Under the pieces are notes generated by a model, which was not told the DNA's origin, did no database searches, and saw nothing but the letters and a program-made list of their open reading frames with translations. Shown piece by piece: positions 16,553 to 27,519 of a stretch of 64,000 nucleotides of DNA. Position numbers and translations under genes: made by a program. How positions within the stretch are numbered: position 1 is the first letter of the stretch; every line of letters starts with the position of its first letter. The DNA comes from Vreelandella venusta (lineage in GTDB: Bacteria > Pseudomonadota > Gammaproteobacteria > Pseudomonadales > Halomonadaceae): positions 1 to 64,000 of the forward strand of contig NZ_BJUL01000006.1 of the NCBI RefSeq assembly GCF_007989605.1, written 5' to 3'.

Positions 16553-19447
16553 ATGCCATTTGAAACACGCCGTTTGGCCGAACTGGCCGACCATGATGCT
16601 TTTATCAAACGCCACAATGGGCCTAGTCCCGCTGATGTCGACACCATGTTAAAAGCGCTCAATTTGCAGCGCATGGAAGATCTGATTGAGCAAACCGTGC
16701 CAAGCGACATTCGCCTTGACCGTGAATTAGCCCTGGATGTCCCACGCAGCGAAGCCGAAGCATTAGACTACCTAAGCCAGCTGGCGCGCCAAAACCGTGT
16801 GGCTAAAAGCTACATCGGCCAAGGTTACTACGGTACCCACATGCCAGCGGTCATACAGCGTAATGTGCTGGAAAACCCGGGTTGGTATACCGCTTATACG
16901 CCTTATCAGCCTGAGATCTCTCAAGGCCGACTAGAAGGCTTGCTGAACTTCCAGCAGGTCATTATGGATTTAACCGGCATGGAGCTTGCCAATGCTTCAT
17001 TGCTGGACGAAGCGACTGCCGCTGCGGAAGCGATGGCGCTTTGCAAGCGCAGTAACAAGAAGAGTAAGTCAACGGCTTTCTTTATTGCCGATGACCTATT
17101 TCCGCAAACAATAGACGTTATTAAAACTCGCGCGGAGTTTTTTGGCTTTAAGCTAATCAGTGGTCCTGCTGAAACGCTGGCAGAACACGATGTATTTGGT
17201 GCCCTGGTGCAATACCCTTCCGCCAGTGGCAACATCACGAACCTTTCTCCGCTACTAAGCGCTGCCAAAGAACGCGGCATCATGACGTGCATCGCCACGG
17301 ATCTATTGAGCCTCGTGCTGCTTAAAGAACCAGGCGCAATGGGCGCTGATATCGTTGTCGGTAACTCTCAGCGTTTTGGTGTCCCCATGGGCTTTGGTGG
17401 ACCACACGCTGCCTTCTTTGCTACATCCGACAAGCTGAAACGCTCCATTCCAGGGCGCATTATTGGTGTCTCCAAAGATAGCCGCGGTAACACTGCATTG
17501 CGCATGGCCATGCAAACCCGCGAACAGCATATCCGCCGCGAGAAAGCGACCTCGAATATCTGTACTGCCCAGGCACTACTGGCGAATATTGCTGGCTTCT
17601 ACGCCACTTACCATGGTGCAGAAGGTCTTCGCAAAATTGCAGGCCGCGTACATCGCCTCACTACCTTGCTAGCGGAAGGCCTTAAGCAAGGTGGGGTCAC
17701 GTTAGCAAACGACAGCTGGTTTGATACGCTCCGCCTGACCCAGGTAGATGCGGGTAAAATTCATGGCCGCGCCATGACGCATGATATCAACCTTCATTAC
17801 TTCGCCAATGGCGATGTGGGCATTAGCCTGGATGAAACGACAACGGCTCATGACGTCGCGACGCTGTTTGATGTGCTGTTAGGCGATGAGCACGGCTTGT
17901 CCGTCGCAGCGCTTGATGGACAGGTCATTAATGACGAGCTCAGCGGCATTCCTGCGCTGTATCGGCGTGAAAGCAGCTTTTTGGAACATCCTACGTTTAC
18001 CCGTTATCGCAGTGAAACCGAGATGCTGCGTTATTTGAAACGTCTCGAAAATAAAGACCTTTCCTTAGCTCACGCCATGATCCCGCTGGGTTCGTGCACG
18101 ATGAAGCTAAACGCTACCAGTGAAATGATTCCGATCTCCTGGCCTGCGTTTGCGCACCTCCATCCGTTCGCCCCTCGCGATCAAGTGGCCGGCTATCATC
18201 AAATGATTGATGAGCTAGCCGCCTTCTTAGTGGAAGTGACGGGGTATGACCATATCTCTATGCAACCCAACTCGGGTGCCCAGGGTGAATATGCGGGTCT
18301 GCTGGCCATTCGTCGCTATCAGGCAGCACAAGGAGAAGCTCATCGTAATGTGTGCTTAATCCCCAGCTCTGCCCACGGCACCAACCCAGCGTCGGCCGCC
18401 ATGCTTAGCATGGACGTTGTCGTGGTTGAGTGTGACGCCAATGGCAACATTGACCTGGATGACCTAACGCGTAAAGCCGAGCAGCACAGTGATCGGCTAT
18501 CTGCCGTAATGATCACGTATCCCTCCACTCACGGTGTATTTGAGTCCCATGTTCGCCAGGTTTGCGAGGTAGTACATCAGCATGGCGGCCAAGTGTATGT
18601 GGATGGTGCCAATATGAACGCTCAGGTAGGGTTGACGCGGCCTGGTGACTTCGGTGGTGATGTCTCACACCTTAATCTGCACAAAACATTTTGCATACCC
18701 CACGGTGGCGGTGGTCCGGGCATGGGCCCGATCGGTGTCAAAGCTCACCTTGCCCCCTTCGTTTCCAATCACGTGGTTACGCCTATTAATGGTGTTAATC
18801 CAGAAAATAGTGCGGTTTCCGCTGCAGCATTTGGCAGCGCGTCAATTCTGCCGATCTCTTGGGCATACATTAAGATGATGGGCGCACGTGGGCTTCGCGA
18901 AGCCACTGAGCTGGCTATTCTTAATGCCAATTATATTGCCAAGCGATTAGAGAGTGCTTATCCGATTCTCTACCGTGGCCAGAACGGCAATGTCGCCCAC
19001 GAGTGTATCATCGATATTCGCCCGCTTAAGAGTGCTTCCGGTATCAGTGAAGAAGATATTGCCAAGCGGCTGATGGACTACGGCTTCCATGCCCCGACCA
19101 TGTCATTCCCTGTGCCAGGCACACTGATGATCGAGCCCACTGAGTCTGAGTCACTCTATGAAATTGATCGCTTCTGTGATGCTATGATCGCGATTCGAGA
19201 AGAGATTGCGCGTGTCGAAAAGGGCGAATGGCCGCTGGATAATAACCCGCTGGTGAACGCCCCTCATACCCAAGCAGATTTGATGGATAGCGAGTGGCAG
19301 CGCCCTTATGACCGTAAGCTAGGCGCTTTCCCAACAGAGGCGGTTGCTGCGTCAAAATACTGGCCTGCGGTTAACCGCGTTGATAACGTATTCGGCGATC
19401 GGCAACTCATCTGTACTTGCCCTAGCATTGACGAATATCGCCGTTAA
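16553..19447 (+). CDS. gcvP: Glycine dehydrogenase (decarboxylating), P protein
   Basis: 964 residues, the full-length homodimeric form. It decarboxylates glycine with pyridoxal phosphate and loads the aminomethyl group on GcvH. The PLP lysine is at about residue 711 in [18 protein letters not shown]. The N-terminal half keeps the GYYGTHMP and [19 protein letters not shown] signatures and the C-terminal half ends in [24 protein letters not shown]. No truncation or frameshift seen. Confidence 0.98.
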   Translation: MPFETRRLAELADHDAFIKRHNGPSPADVDTMLKALNLQRMEDLIEQTVPSDIRLDRELALDVPRSEAEALDYLSQLARQNRVAKSYIGQGYYGTHMPAVIQRNVLENPGWYTAYTPYQPEISQGRLEGLLNFQQVIMDLTGMELANASLLDEATAAAEAMALCKRSNKKSKSTAFFIADDLFPQTIDVIKTRAEFFGFKLISGPAETLAEHDVFGALVQYPSASGNITNLSPLLSAAKERGIMTCIATDLLSLVLLKEPGAMGADIVVGNSQRFGVPMGFGGPHAAFFATSDKLKRSIPGRIIGVSKDSRGNTALRMAMQTREQHIRREKATSNICTAQALLANIAGFYATYHGAEGLRKIAGRVHRLTTLLAEGLKQGGVTLANDSWFDTLRLTQVDAGKIHGRAMTHDINLHYFANGDVGISLDETTTAHDVATLFDVLLGDEHGLSVAALDGQVINDELSGIPALYRRESSFLEHPTFTRYRSETEMLRYLKRLENKDLSLAHAMIPLGSCTMKLNATSEMIPISWPAFAHLHPFAPRDQVAGYHQMIDELAAFLVEVTGYDHISMQPNSGAQGEYAGLLAIRRYQAAQGEAHRNVCLIPSSAHGTNPASAAMLSMDVVVVECDANGNIDLDDLTRKAEQHSDRLSAVMITYPSTHGVFESHVRQVCEVVHQHGGQVYVDGANMNAQVGLTRPGDFGGDVSHLNLHKTFCIPHGGGGPGMGPIGVKAHLAPFVSNHVVTPINGVNPENSAVSAAAFGSASILPISWAYIKMMGARGLREATELAILNANYIAKRLESAYPILYRGQNGNVAHECIIDIRPLKSASGISEEDIAKRLMDYGFHAPTMSFPVPGTLMIEPTESESLYEIDRFCDAMIAIREEIARVEKGEWPLDNNPLVNAPHTQADLMDSEWQRPYDRKLGAFPTEAVAASKYWPAVNRVDNVFGDRQLICTCPSIDEYRR

Positions 19448-19482
19448 TACTCACCGCATACGCTCTTAAGCCAACACACTTA

Positions 19483-19526
19483 AACGCCCTTGGCGCCCGT
19501 TATTCGGGCACCAGGGGCGTTTTTTC
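19483..19526. terminator. Terminator shared by gcvP and the converging LysR gene
   Basis: Long interrupted stem (AACGCCC...GCCCG / CGGGC...GGGCGTT) ending in six T residues on plus. Its right half overlaps the last codons of the minus-strand LysR gene. Confidence 0.8.
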
Positions 19527-20402
19527 TTGCAGGCGTTGGTGATGAAAGCCCTCCAGCAGCTTTTCATAACGTTTCGGCAAGACTGAATCGCGCCGACGCA
19601 GCAGATAGAGCACTTCATTAATCCCTTGAGGCAGCGCCAAGGCTTTTACTTGGCGCTGCCAAGGAGAGGTCTCTAACACCAAACGTGACACCACGGTAAA
19701 TCCCAACCCTCGAGCGACTGCATCCAGCACCATGCTCACTTCGTTAGTAAATCCCTGATGCCGAAAATGCGTCATTGAACGAAATTCGTCTGGATAATTA
19801 GCGCGCAGCAGTGCATTGGCGTGATTAATACCGTCGTAATAATTAAGAAAGCCTATGCCCATTAGGTCGGAAAGCGTGCTACCAGCGAAATCAGCAGGTA
19901 CGACTAAGCATAATGGCTCTTTGTGCCATACCGTGCAGGTCAGTTCGGTATGGTTGACCTGCTCAGTTACGATGCCAATATCGTAGCGGCCTTCAAGCAG
20001 GTCATTAACGATTTCGTGATTAAAAGCAAAACTGTAGTTGACCGTTAAGTTAGGATGCATCTGCTGCTGGCCAAGAATAAAAGGGTAAAACATCAACCCA
20101 ACACTGCCTGGAGAAGCAATCCGGCATTCGCCGCTATCCAGTGAGTCGTCATCTAAACCATGGCGAAACTGCTCATGCTCGGCAAATAGCTTCAGCGCAT
20201 AATCATAAGCCCTTCGTCCAGACTCCGTTAGCGTAAAACTTCTGCCCTTTCTCTCTATCAGCGGTTTATCCAAATAGCTTTCTAACTTGCGGATATGCTG
20301 GCTGACGCCAGGCTGCGTCATCTCCAGACGGCGCGCAGTTCGTGTGAAACTCCCCGTTTCCACTAACGTTATAAACGTCCGAAAATACTGGGCATTAAAC
20401 AT
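19500..20402 (-). CDS. LysR-type regulator
   Basis: 300 residues with an N-terminal winged helix (GSFTRTARRLEMTQPGVSQHIRKLE at about 17-41) and a LysR substrate-binding domain. It ends inside the gcvP terminator and diverges from ppnN with a 174-base gap. Its target is not evident; ppnN or a distant gene are both possible. Confidence 0.9.
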   Translation of the reverse strand: MFNAQYFRTFITLVETGSFTRTARRLEMTQPGVSQHIRKLESYLDKPLIERKGRSFTLTESGRRAYDYALKLFAEHEQFRHGLDDDSLDSGECRIASPGSVGLMFYPFILGQQQMHPNLTVNYSFAFNHEIVNDLLEGRYDIGIVTEQVNHTELTCTVWHKEPLCLVVPADFAGSTLSDLMGIGFLNYYDGINHANALLRANYPDEFRSMTHFRHQGFTNEVSMVLDAVARGLGFTVVSRLVLETSPWQRQVKALALPQGINEVLYLLRRRDSVLPKRYEKLLEGFHHQRLQEKTPLVPE

Positions 20403-20576
20403 AATAAAGCGCCATCTTGACTAGCCACCGTGTGCTCTCAACGAAAGCACAGGGTAGCACAATCCGCCGTTTAACGGACGCTAAGGAGCACACTACCCTT
20501 ATTGTTTTAATTCAGTTAGTAAAGGCCATGATAGTATGTGGTTTCGTTAACAATATGATTAGGGACAGCCAGACTA

Positions 20577-21959
20577 ATGACGCAACCTCCAGTGCCGCGT
20601 GCCACCATTTCCAGCATTATTTCCCCGGAAGGCAGCCTCGAAGTGCTTTCCCAGCATGAGGTCAACCGCTTAAAAAGCACCTCTAAAAGTGGCTTGCATG
20701 ATCTGCTACGCCGCTGTGCACTTGCGGTGCTTAACTGCGGCAGCCCAACGGATGATAGTTTGGCCATTATGGAAGCCTACAAAGACTTTGATATTGAAGT
20801 TTTACAGCAAGACCGAGGCATACGTCTTAAGCTAACCAATGCGCCCGCCGAAGCCTTTGTCGACGGACGAATGATTCGTGGTATACGTGAACACTTATCA
20901 TCAATTCTTCGCGACATAGTTTATGTTTACAACGAAATCCAACACCACAAGCGGTTTGACTTAACCACGGGCGAAGGCACAACTAACGCCGTGTTTCATA
21001 TCCTGCGCAAGGCGGGCACGCTAAAGCCCGGACGCGATCCAAGTTTGGTGGTGTGCTGGGGTGGCCACTCGATTTCCAGAGAAGAGTATGAATATACCAA
21101 GGACGTTGGTTATCACCTTGGCTTGCGTGATTTAGACATCTGTACCGGCTGCGGCCCTGGCGCCATGAAAGGCCCCATGAAAGGCGCTAACGTTGCCCAT
21201 GCAAAACAGCGTCGTAAAGATGGCCGCTATTTGGGCATTTCTGAACCAGGCATTATTGCAGCCGAAGCGCCCAACCCTATCGTTAACGAGCTGGTTGTCA
21301 TGCCAGACATCGAGAAACGGCTCGAAGCATTCGTGCGCTTAGGGCACGGTATTATTGTTTTTCCCGGAGGCGTAGGTACTGCAGAAGAAATTCTTTACCT
21401 GCTGGGAATTCTGCTTCATCCAAGCAATCACGATATTCCTTACCCGCTCGTGTTTACCGGCCCTGCCGATTCCGCTGAGTACTTTCAGAAAATCGATGAA
21501 TTTTTAGTCTATACGCTGGGCGAGGATATCCGCCGCTACTACACGATTATTACCGGCAACCCCGTGGCCGTCGCACGTAAAATGCGTGAAGAGATTGACG
21601 CGATTGCCGACTTCCGCCGTAAGCATCAGGATGCTTTTTACTACAACTGGCGTCTTACCATTGCCCGCGACTTTCAGGCCCCCTTCGAACCCACCCATGA
21701 AGCTATGCGTGGTCTAGCGCTTCATCGTCAGCAGCCTACCCATGAACTAGCGGCCAACTTACGGCGTGCTTTTTCGGGCATTGTGGCGGGTAACGTTAAA
21801 GAACCAGGGATTCGAGCAATTGAAGCCCATGGGCCTTTTGAGTTAACCGCGGAACCAGAACTCATGCAACGCTTAGACGAGCTATTAACCTCATTTGTCG
21901 CCCAAGGACGCATGAAACTTGATGGACAAGCATATACACCCTGCTATGTTCTAAAGTAA
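20577..21959 (+). CDS. ppnN: Pyrimidine/purine nucleotide 5'-monophosphate nucleosidase (PpnN/YgdH)
   Basis: 460 residues matching E. coli PpnN from the N-terminal ISPEGSLEVLSQHEVNRLK through the EAFVDGRMIRG block. The catalytic LOG-type motif reads PGGVGTAEE, preceded by GCGPGAMKGPMKGA. The enzyme splits nucleoside monophosphates into base and ribose 5-phosphate, and in E. coli it is regulated by ppGpp. Start ATG has a weak upstream site. Confidence 0.93.
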   Translation: MTQPPVPRATISSIISPEGSLEVLSQHEVNRLKSTSKSGLHDLLRRCALAVLNCGSPTDDSLAIMEAYKDFDIEVLQQDRGIRLKLTNAPAEAFVDGRMIRGIREHLSSILRDIVYVYNEIQHHKRFDLTTGEGTTNAVFHILRKAGTLKPGRDPSLVVCWGGHSISREEYEYTKDVGYHLGLRDLDICTGCGPGAMKGPMKGANVAHAKQRRKDGRYLGISEPGIIAAEAPNPIVNELVVMPDIEKRLEAFVRLGHGIIVFPGGVGTAEEILYLLGILLHPSNHDIPYPLVFTGPADSAEYFQKIDEFLVYTLGEDIRRYYTIITGNPVAVARKMREEIDAIADFRRKHQDAFYYNWRLTIARDFQAPFEPTHEAMRGLALHRQQPTHELAANLRRAFSGIVAGNVKEPGIRAIEAHGPFELTAEPELMQRLDELLTSFVAQGRMKLDGQAYTPCYVLK

Positions 21960-22031
21960 CTAATTTAGTGAATATCGATTTCATCAGGTGCAGTCCAACC
22001 GCGCTGCGCCTGATCCCCCAGGAAACTCACC

Positions 22032-22757
22032 GTGATTATTGCTCTTTTAACGCTGATCGCAGCAGGCATCATCAAAGGTGCTATTGGTTCTGGTGTGCCG
22101 GTCATTGTAGTCCCTGTACTCACCATGCTTTACGACGTGAAGCTGGCGATTGCCGTGTTAATTGCCCCCAACTTGTTTAGTAACATGTTACAAGTATGGC
22201 AATATCGCCACCATTTGTTACCGCTGCGATTTCTCGCCGCCTTCTCACTATCAGGTGGATTAGGCATTGTGCTGGGCACATGGGGACTAGTTGCGCTATC
22301 CCCCACGCTTTTATCGCTCGGGGTGGCGGCATCGATCGTGCTCTATTTAGTGATCAAAATAGCTAGGCGAACGCTCGCTCTTCCCTTCGCTACTGCTAAC
22401 CGCATCGTACTGCCTGTCGGCTTATTGGCCGGCGTTCTTCAGGGTGCTGCAGGTATGTCTGCCCCCGCCTCTGTGACATTTTTGAACGCCATGCAATTGG
22501 AGCGCCGCGTATTCATTGGCTCTATTTCTGTGTTTTTTGTTGCTATCACCTGCGTGCAAATACCGGCGCTGCTGAGTGCGGAAATACTCACACGGGAACG
22601 CACGCTTTACAGCTTTATAGCGCTATTCGTCATTCTCGCCGCCATGCCCATTGGCGCACAGCTCGGTAAACGCTTACCGCACCGTTGGTTTGATAATCTC
22701 ATCATGCTGTTGCTGGCAGGCATTGCAGTGAAAATTATTGTGGATGCTGCACTTTAA
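22032..22757 (+). CDS. TauE/SafE-family membrane exporter
   Basis: 241 residues, about seven to eight transmembrane helices, starting at GTG. The repeated family motifs are the N-terminal GIIKGAIGSGVPVIVVP and its pseudo-repeat GLLAGVLQGAAGMSAP. Members export sulfite, sulfoacetate or other organic anions. The substrate is not predictable here; the neighbour ppnN gives no hint. Confidence 0.87.
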   Translation: MIIALLTLIAAGIIKGAIGSGVPVIVVPVLTMLYDVKLAIAVLIAPNLFSNMLQVWQYRHHLLPLRFLAAFSLSGGLGIVLGTWGLVALSPTLLSLGVAASIVLYLVIKIARRTLALPFATANRIVLPVGLLAGVLQGAAGMSAPASVTFLNAMQLERRVFIGSISVFFVAITCVQIPALLSAEILTRERTLYSFIALFVILAAMPIGAQLGKRLPHRWFDNLIMLLLAGIAVKIIVDAAL

Positions 22758-22882
22758 CGCCTAGCGAGCGGCATACTGGGCAGAAAGGGGGCCAAACCGC
22801 TACACTAATGACGCAGTCATAACACCTTGCCTAAACCACTCATGGCAAGGTAGGAACCACCACCAAGGAAAGGATAAATAGC

Positions 22883-23083
22883 ATGGAAATGATTGATCAG
22901 CTTCGGGATGGAAAAACCAAAGCATTCGCCAAGCACTGCTTTGAACGCTACTCCCCTGAGGAACTCAATGCAGCCTCAGAAGGCGCGCCGGATCAGGATG
23001 AAATGGCGCACTGGGAAATTACCGCCGGCCAATGGGAAGAAGCCGTTGCAGCCGCCCTTGCGGATCACCGCTCACAAGGCTAG
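22883..23083 (+). CDS. Small acidic hypothetical protein
   Basis: 66 residues, acidic and helix-rich, no cysteine pair or membrane segment. A GGAAAGG site precedes the ATG and a strong terminator follows the stop, so it looks like a real single-gene unit. I do not recognise a family. Confidence 0.7.
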   Translation: MEMIDQLRDGKTKAFAKHCFERYSPEELNAASEGAPDQDEMAHWEITAGQWEEAVAAALADHRSQG

Positions 23084-23114
23084 ATAGATTGCCTATGCTA
23101 ACCTGAGCAGGATG

Positions 23115-23152
23115 AGCGCCACCCGGGGTTGTTACCCCCTAGTGGCGCTTTC
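23115..23152 (+). terminator. Terminator after the small acidic gene
   Basis: Stem AGCGCCAC / AGTGGCGCT enclosing a second CCGGGG/CCCCCT stem, followed by TTTCGG. It lies between the small gene and the converging ATPase. Confidence 0.75.
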
Positions 23153-23200
23153 GGCTTTAAACAGAATGACAATTAGCCCGTCCTCAGCCTATGTCTATGT

Positions 23201-25924
23201 CTATTTGCCATCGAGCATTCGCCAACCTGCCTTCTCAGCTTCAATTAACACATATATCATTCCACTGCTGACAACAATAGCTAGCCAATGCGCCATATTT
23301 AACCCTTCGCTATCAAAGATAAGCTGCATAAAGGGTAGATAGGTAAACGCCATTTGCAGCAGCATCACCATCACAATAGCGACCCATACCGGGCGACTGC
23401 CAAAAATGCCAGCAAACGACAAGGTACTATTAATTAAAAAACGACTGTTAATCAAATAAGCGGCACTGCCAGTAACTAGCATATTGACCGCCCCTGCCCG
23501 CGCTAACGCTTCGCTTCCACCCTGGTTAAGTATCCAAGAGAACATGCCGAAGACGCCAACAAGCAACAGCACAGACACAAAAACCACTCGCCATAATAAA
23601 AACAGATCCAGCATCGGTGCTTTAGGATCTCTTGGCTGGCGCGTCATTAAGTCTTTCTCCCCACTCTCAAACGCTAATGCCAAGCCTAGCGTAATCGCAA
23701 CCACCATATTTACCCATAATGCCTGCAACGGTGTTACCGGTAGTACCGAGCCTGATAACACAGCAAGCATAATCGCCAAGCCCTGAGCAACGTTGGTAGG
23801 CAGAATAAAAGTGATCGTTTTACGAATGTTATCGTAAACTTTGCGACCTTCTTCAATTGCACTGACAATGGTGGCAAAGTTATCGTCTGCCAACACCACT
23901 TCAGAGGCATCTTTCGCCGCCTCAGTCCCCTGTATTCCCATAGCAACGCCGACATCAGCACGCTTTAAGGCTGGCCCATCATTAACGCCATCCCCAGTCA
24001 TGGAGCAAACTCCGCCCCGTGCCTGCATCGCCTTTACTAAACGCAGCTTATGCTCTGGGGATGCCCGAGCAAAGACATCGATCTCTAGAATGATATTCTC
24101 TAATGCTTGGTCGGACATCGCTTCAATTTCTCGCCCGGTAAGCGCTTTCTGGGTTTGCGCAAAACCCAGTTGTTTAGCAATAGCCAGCGCTGTCGAAGCA
24201 TGATCACCGGTAATCATAACGGGGCGTATACCCGCTTGTTGGCAACGCTTAACCGCCTCGATTGCCTCCTCTCGAGGAGGATCCAGCAAGCCAATAATTC
24301 CCAATAAGCGCAAGCCACCTTCAATATGGTGATGGTCAAGCTCATCAATCGTAGCGGCGGATTTATCGGCGATGGCCAGAACGCGTAAACCTCGTGAGGA
24401 AAGTTCGTGAATGCGGTTTTCCCACTCCTTACGATCAATAGCGGCGGTGCCTTTTGTAGTAGCAACGCTATCGCACATTTCTATCAAACGATCAGGCGCT
24501 CCCTTTACGATGATACGCTGGCCATCGGCTTGTGCATGCAAAGTGGCCATGTACTTATAGTCTGACTCGAAAGGAATCGCATCTACCCGCGGAAACTGTT
24601 GGCGCATCTCTGAGGTTTTGATACCTGCTTTTTCGCCGGCAACCACTAACGCGCCCTCTGTCGGGTCGCCGTAAATCTGATACTGCCCTGCCTGCTGTTG
24701 TAGCTCAGTGTCATTACACAGTACGCCAGCACATAAAAAGTCGCTTAACGGTTGGGTACTGTCCATATCAACACATTCAGTTTCTTGTTCACCGCTGGCA
24801 CACAGTCGATAAAAATCCCCCTTAGGCGAGAAACCAATACCTTCGATTAGAAACTGCTCGTCACCCAGCCATACCGCTTGCGCGGTCATTTCATTGCGCG
24901 TCAATGTGCCCGTTTTATCCGAAAAAATAGTTGAGATGGAGCCCAACGTTTCAACTGCGGGAAGCCGGCGAATAATAGCATTGCGCTTCGCCATACTTTG
25001 CACGCCAAGCGCGAGCCCAATGGTGACAATAGCGGGCAGACCTTCAGGAATCGCGGCTACCGCGAGACCAACAGCAGCCATAAACATATCCGCAGCAGGC
25101 TGGCCATGAAGGAACATGCCTAACAACGCGGTAATAGCCGCTGCACCCAAGATAAAAACTGCCAGCACCCTGCCTGCGCGATCAAGCTGCTGAAGCAGCG
25201 GCGTTTTAATTTTTTCCACACGGCGCAGAAGCTCAGAAATTTTGCCTATTTCAGTGTAGCGCCCCGTCTCAACGACCAAACCACGGGCATTGCCTTGCAC
25301 CACAATCGTGCCCGCAAACGCCATACTGCTTCGCTCCGCCAACTCCACATCTGCGCTCACTGGGTGTGCCTGCTTCTCCACAGGAACAGATTCCCCAGTT
25401 AAAGCCGCCTCGTCGGTACGAAAACGCCGCGCCTCAATAAGCCGCACGTCCGCAGGTATTCGGTCTCCACTCTCCACTAGCACAATGTCCCCAGGCACTA
25501 ACTCGTCGGCAGGAATAGTAGTGCGCTTCCCGTCACGTAAGACATTTGCCTGAGGAGAGAGCATGCTGCGGATGCTATCAAGCGCCTGCTCTGCTTTTCC
25601 TTCCTGGATAAAACCAATCAGCGCAATCACGACCACCACTCCCACAATGGCCGCCGCATCGATGTTATGCCCAAGTAGGAAGCTGGCAACAGCAGCAAAC
25701 AGCAGTATAAGAATTAAAATATTATTGAGCTGATCCAATAAACGCCGATACCAAGGCCGCTCTTGAGTTTGCTGAAGACGATTCAGCCCGTAGCGCTCTA
25801 AGCGCGCTTGAGCCTCAACGGTGGATAGGCCATCGGCAGTAGTGGCCAGCCGCGTAAGCGCTTGGTCTACCGAAGCACCATGCCACTCTTGAGAAGAATT
25901 CGTTGGTGTTTGAGGGTTTTTCAT
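23201..25924 (-). CDS. P-type cation-transporting ATPase (P2 type)
   Basis: 907-residue inner-membrane pump. Order: N-terminal cation-ATPase domain (WHGASVDQAL), actuator loop LTGESVPVEK, transmembrane helix 4 with AAIPEGLPA, the phosphorylated Asp in DKTGTLT at about residue 340, KGAPDRL nucleotide domain, MTGDGVNDGPALK hinge and a six-helix C-terminus. The set matches Ca2+/Na+-like P2 ATPases. The helix-6 stretch NMVVAITLGLALAFE differs from the Ca2+ pump consensus NxxTDGLPA, so ion choice is open. Single gene with its own promoter region. Confidence 0.9.
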   Translation of the reverse strand: MKNPQTPTNSSQEWHGASVDQALTRLATTADGLSTVEAQARLERYGLNRLQQTQERPWYRRLLDQLNNILILILLFAAVASFLLGHNIDAAAIVGVVVVIALIGFIQEGKAEQALDSIRSMLSPQANVLRDGKRTTIPADELVPGDIVLVESGDRIPADVRLIEARRFRTDEAALTGESVPVEKQAHPVSADVELAERSSMAFAGTIVVQGNARGLVVETGRYTEIGKISELLRRVEKIKTPLLQQLDRAGRVLAVFILGAAAITALLGMFLHGQPAADMFMAAVGLAVAAIPEGLPAIVTIGLALGVQSMAKRNAIIRRLPAVETLGSISTIFSDKTGTLTRNEMTAQAVWLGDEQFLIEGIGFSPKGDFYRLCASGEQETECVDMDSTQPLSDFLCAGVLCNDTELQQQAGQYQIYGDPTEGALVVAGEKAGIKTSEMRQQFPRVDAIPFESDYKYMATLHAQADGQRIIVKGAPDRLIEMCDSVATTKGTAAIDRKEWENRIHELSSRGLRVLAIADKSAATIDELDHHHIEGGLRLLGIIGLLDPPREEAIEAVKRCQQAGIRPVMITGDHASTALAIAKQLGFAQTQKALTGREIEAMSDQALENIILEIDVFARASPEHKLRLVKAMQARGGVCSMTGDGVNDGPALKRADVGVAMGIQGTEAAKDASEVVLADDNFATIVSAIEEGRKVYDNIRKTITFILPTNVAQGLAIMLAVLSGSVLPVTPLQALWVNMVVAITLGLALAFESGEKDLMTRQPRDPKAPMLDLFLLWRVVFVSVLLLVGVFGMFSWILNQGGSEALARAGAVNMLVTGSAAYLINSRFLINSTLSFAGIFGSRPVWVAIVMVMLLQMAFTYLPFMQLIFDSEGLNMAHWLAIVVSSGMIYVLIEAEKAGWRMLDGK

Positions 25925-26328
25925 CCATAAGCTCCCTTGTTAACTATACGGTCAGCTTACCGCAACTTGCTGCACCGCAATACCGATAGTACTTATAAAC
26001 TAACAAGGAAATGATGCAACGCAAAAAAACTCTCACAATAAAGACTAAGTGCACCGATAAAACATCACCAGGAATACGTCACATAGCTATAGCTACCGGC
26101 TACCATAAGCACAAGCCTTTGTTTTTATATTATATTTTTACTACAAATGAAAAATACAATATTAATATCACACTATTCAAATATGCTTGTCATACTTTAA
26201 AAATTACAAAAAAACAAAAACCATCATGACCATAAAATATGACCCTTATCAAATAAACAGTGATTAATTACAGTCAATCTATTAAGGGTGGCTATACTAT
26301 TTATATCTGTCTAAGAGGAACCAACACA
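25925..26328. other. AT-rich intergenic region
   Basis: 404 bases that I leave non-coding. The middle (about 26,090-26,230) is strongly AT-rich compared with its surroundings. A 72-codon frame on plus is open but has unlikely codon content and no binding site. It separates the divergent ATPase and the gene at 26,329. Confidence 0.5.
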
Positions 26329-26688
26329 ATGACAACGATACTGTTTCCCAGCCTGACAGCAAAGCCTGCCAGCGACGAACTAATGCTGGTGTTCTGGTAT
26401 CAGCCTTGGGTGGAAACCACACATTCTGCCACCAAGCTACAACGGATCTGGCTCGAAGCAGCAAATCAAGCGCTTCGTCATGAACTGGATTTCATCTCAT
26501 CGGTGGCTCCGATCTACAGCAAGCTAACCTACTGCATGCTCGGTTTTGAAGGGCCTCAAACCCTTTCGTCAATGGCAGTTTGCTACCACAACACTGCAGA
26601 AGAGATGGCAGAAGCAACGTTTAACCGCATACGCAAGGTATCAGAACTCAGCGAAGACTTACGTGAGCAGATATGGAGTGAGCTCTGA
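26329..26688 (+). CDS. Phasin-sized helical protein, family not certain
   Basis: 119 residues from ATG 26,329, chosen for the AAGAGGAA eight bases upstream; the frame is open further upstream. The core, from WLEAANQALRHELDFISSVAP to KVSELSEDL, is amphipathic helix of the kind seen in small phasins and granule-associated proteins. Two cysteines are present. A PHB granule role would fit the ketone-body genes at 6-10 kb, but no signature proves it. Confidence 0.6.
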   Translation: MTTILFPSLTAKPASDELMLVFWYQPWVETTHSATKLQRIWLEAANQALRHELDFISSVAPIYSKLTYCMLGFEGPQTLSSMAVCYHNTAEEMAEATFNRIRKVSELSEDLREQIWSEL

Positions 26689-26766
26689 GTCATGGCTAAG
26701 CTAACTTGAAGGCGGAGAGCAATTATTCAATGCTGCTTTTAGCCTGGAGAAGTATGAGGCCTCTAT

Positions 26767-27519
26767 ATGCCAACCCCAAACCGTGAAAGCCTTCTCAATG
26801 ATCATCACCCGGATGCAGTGCATAAGCGGCTGGCAGCTCCAGTAAAAGCATCAACGCTACCCGATGCTGTGCTCGGCGCTATCGATGGCTGCGTGACGAC
26901 TTTTGCGGTCGTATCGGGGGCATTTGGCGCAGGCTTTTCACCACAGGTGGCGCTTGTATTAGGTTTCGCCAACTTAATCGCTGACGGTTTCAGTATGGCA
27001 GTAAGCAATTACGAAGCCGGTCAGGCACAGCTAGCTCAAATCGCCAGCACTGAGCGTATCGAACGACAACATATCGACCTGGTGCCTGAGGGCGAACGCG
27101 AAGAGATTCGTCAACTTTTCCACGCCAAAGGTTTTGAAGGAGAACTACTTGAACAAGTAGTAGAAACGATATGCCGTGAACCAGATAGATGGGTGGCTAC
27201 CATGCTACAAGAAGAGCATGGGCTTTCATCTGCTGGCCTTAACCCTCTTCGGGCAGCGTTAGTTACCTTTAGTGCTTTTTTGCTCGTGGGTGCTCTACCG
27301 TTACTTCCGTATACAATACCTAGCATCACTATCACGACACAGTTTCTAGCCAGTCTAGGGCTGGCTTGCGGCATATTCCTTGCTATTGGCATGCTTAAGA
27401 GCGCCGTCTACGGCCTACCGGCCTGGCGCTCAGGCATACGCACCCTTTCCATGGGTACCGCCGCGGCAGGACTTGCTTTTGCGACAGGCTCTCTCGCGCA
27501 GAGTCTATTAGCAGGCTAA
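26767..27519 (+). CDS. VIT1/CCC1-family Fe2+/Mn2+ transporter
   Basis: 250 residues, about five transmembrane helices. The first helix carries LPDAVLGAIDGCVTTFAVVSG with the DG pair of the VIT family, and helix 2 has NLIADGFSMAVSNYEA. A central soluble loop with many Glu residues and a CREPDRWVATMLQEEHGL stretch is the usual metal-binding cytoplasmic part. It should export or sequester iron or manganese. It is the last chromosomal gene before the prophage. Confidence 0.9.
   Translation: MPTPNRESLLNDHHPDAVHKRLAAPVKASTLPDAVLGAIDGCVTTFAVVSGAFGAGFSPQVALVLGFANLIADGFSMAVSNYEAGQAQLAQIASTERIERQHIDLVPEGEREEIRQLFHAKGFEGELLEQVVETICREPDRWVATMLQEEHGLSSAGLNPLRAALVTFSAFLLVGALPLLPYTIPSITITTQFLASLGLACGIFLAIGMLKSAVYGLPAWRSGIRTLSMGTAAAGLAFATGSLAQSLLAG

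Noticed and set aside
26011..26229. Plus-strand frame of 72 codons in AT-rich DNA
   Set aside because: Composition follows the AT-rich DNA, no ribosome site, no recognisable domain.
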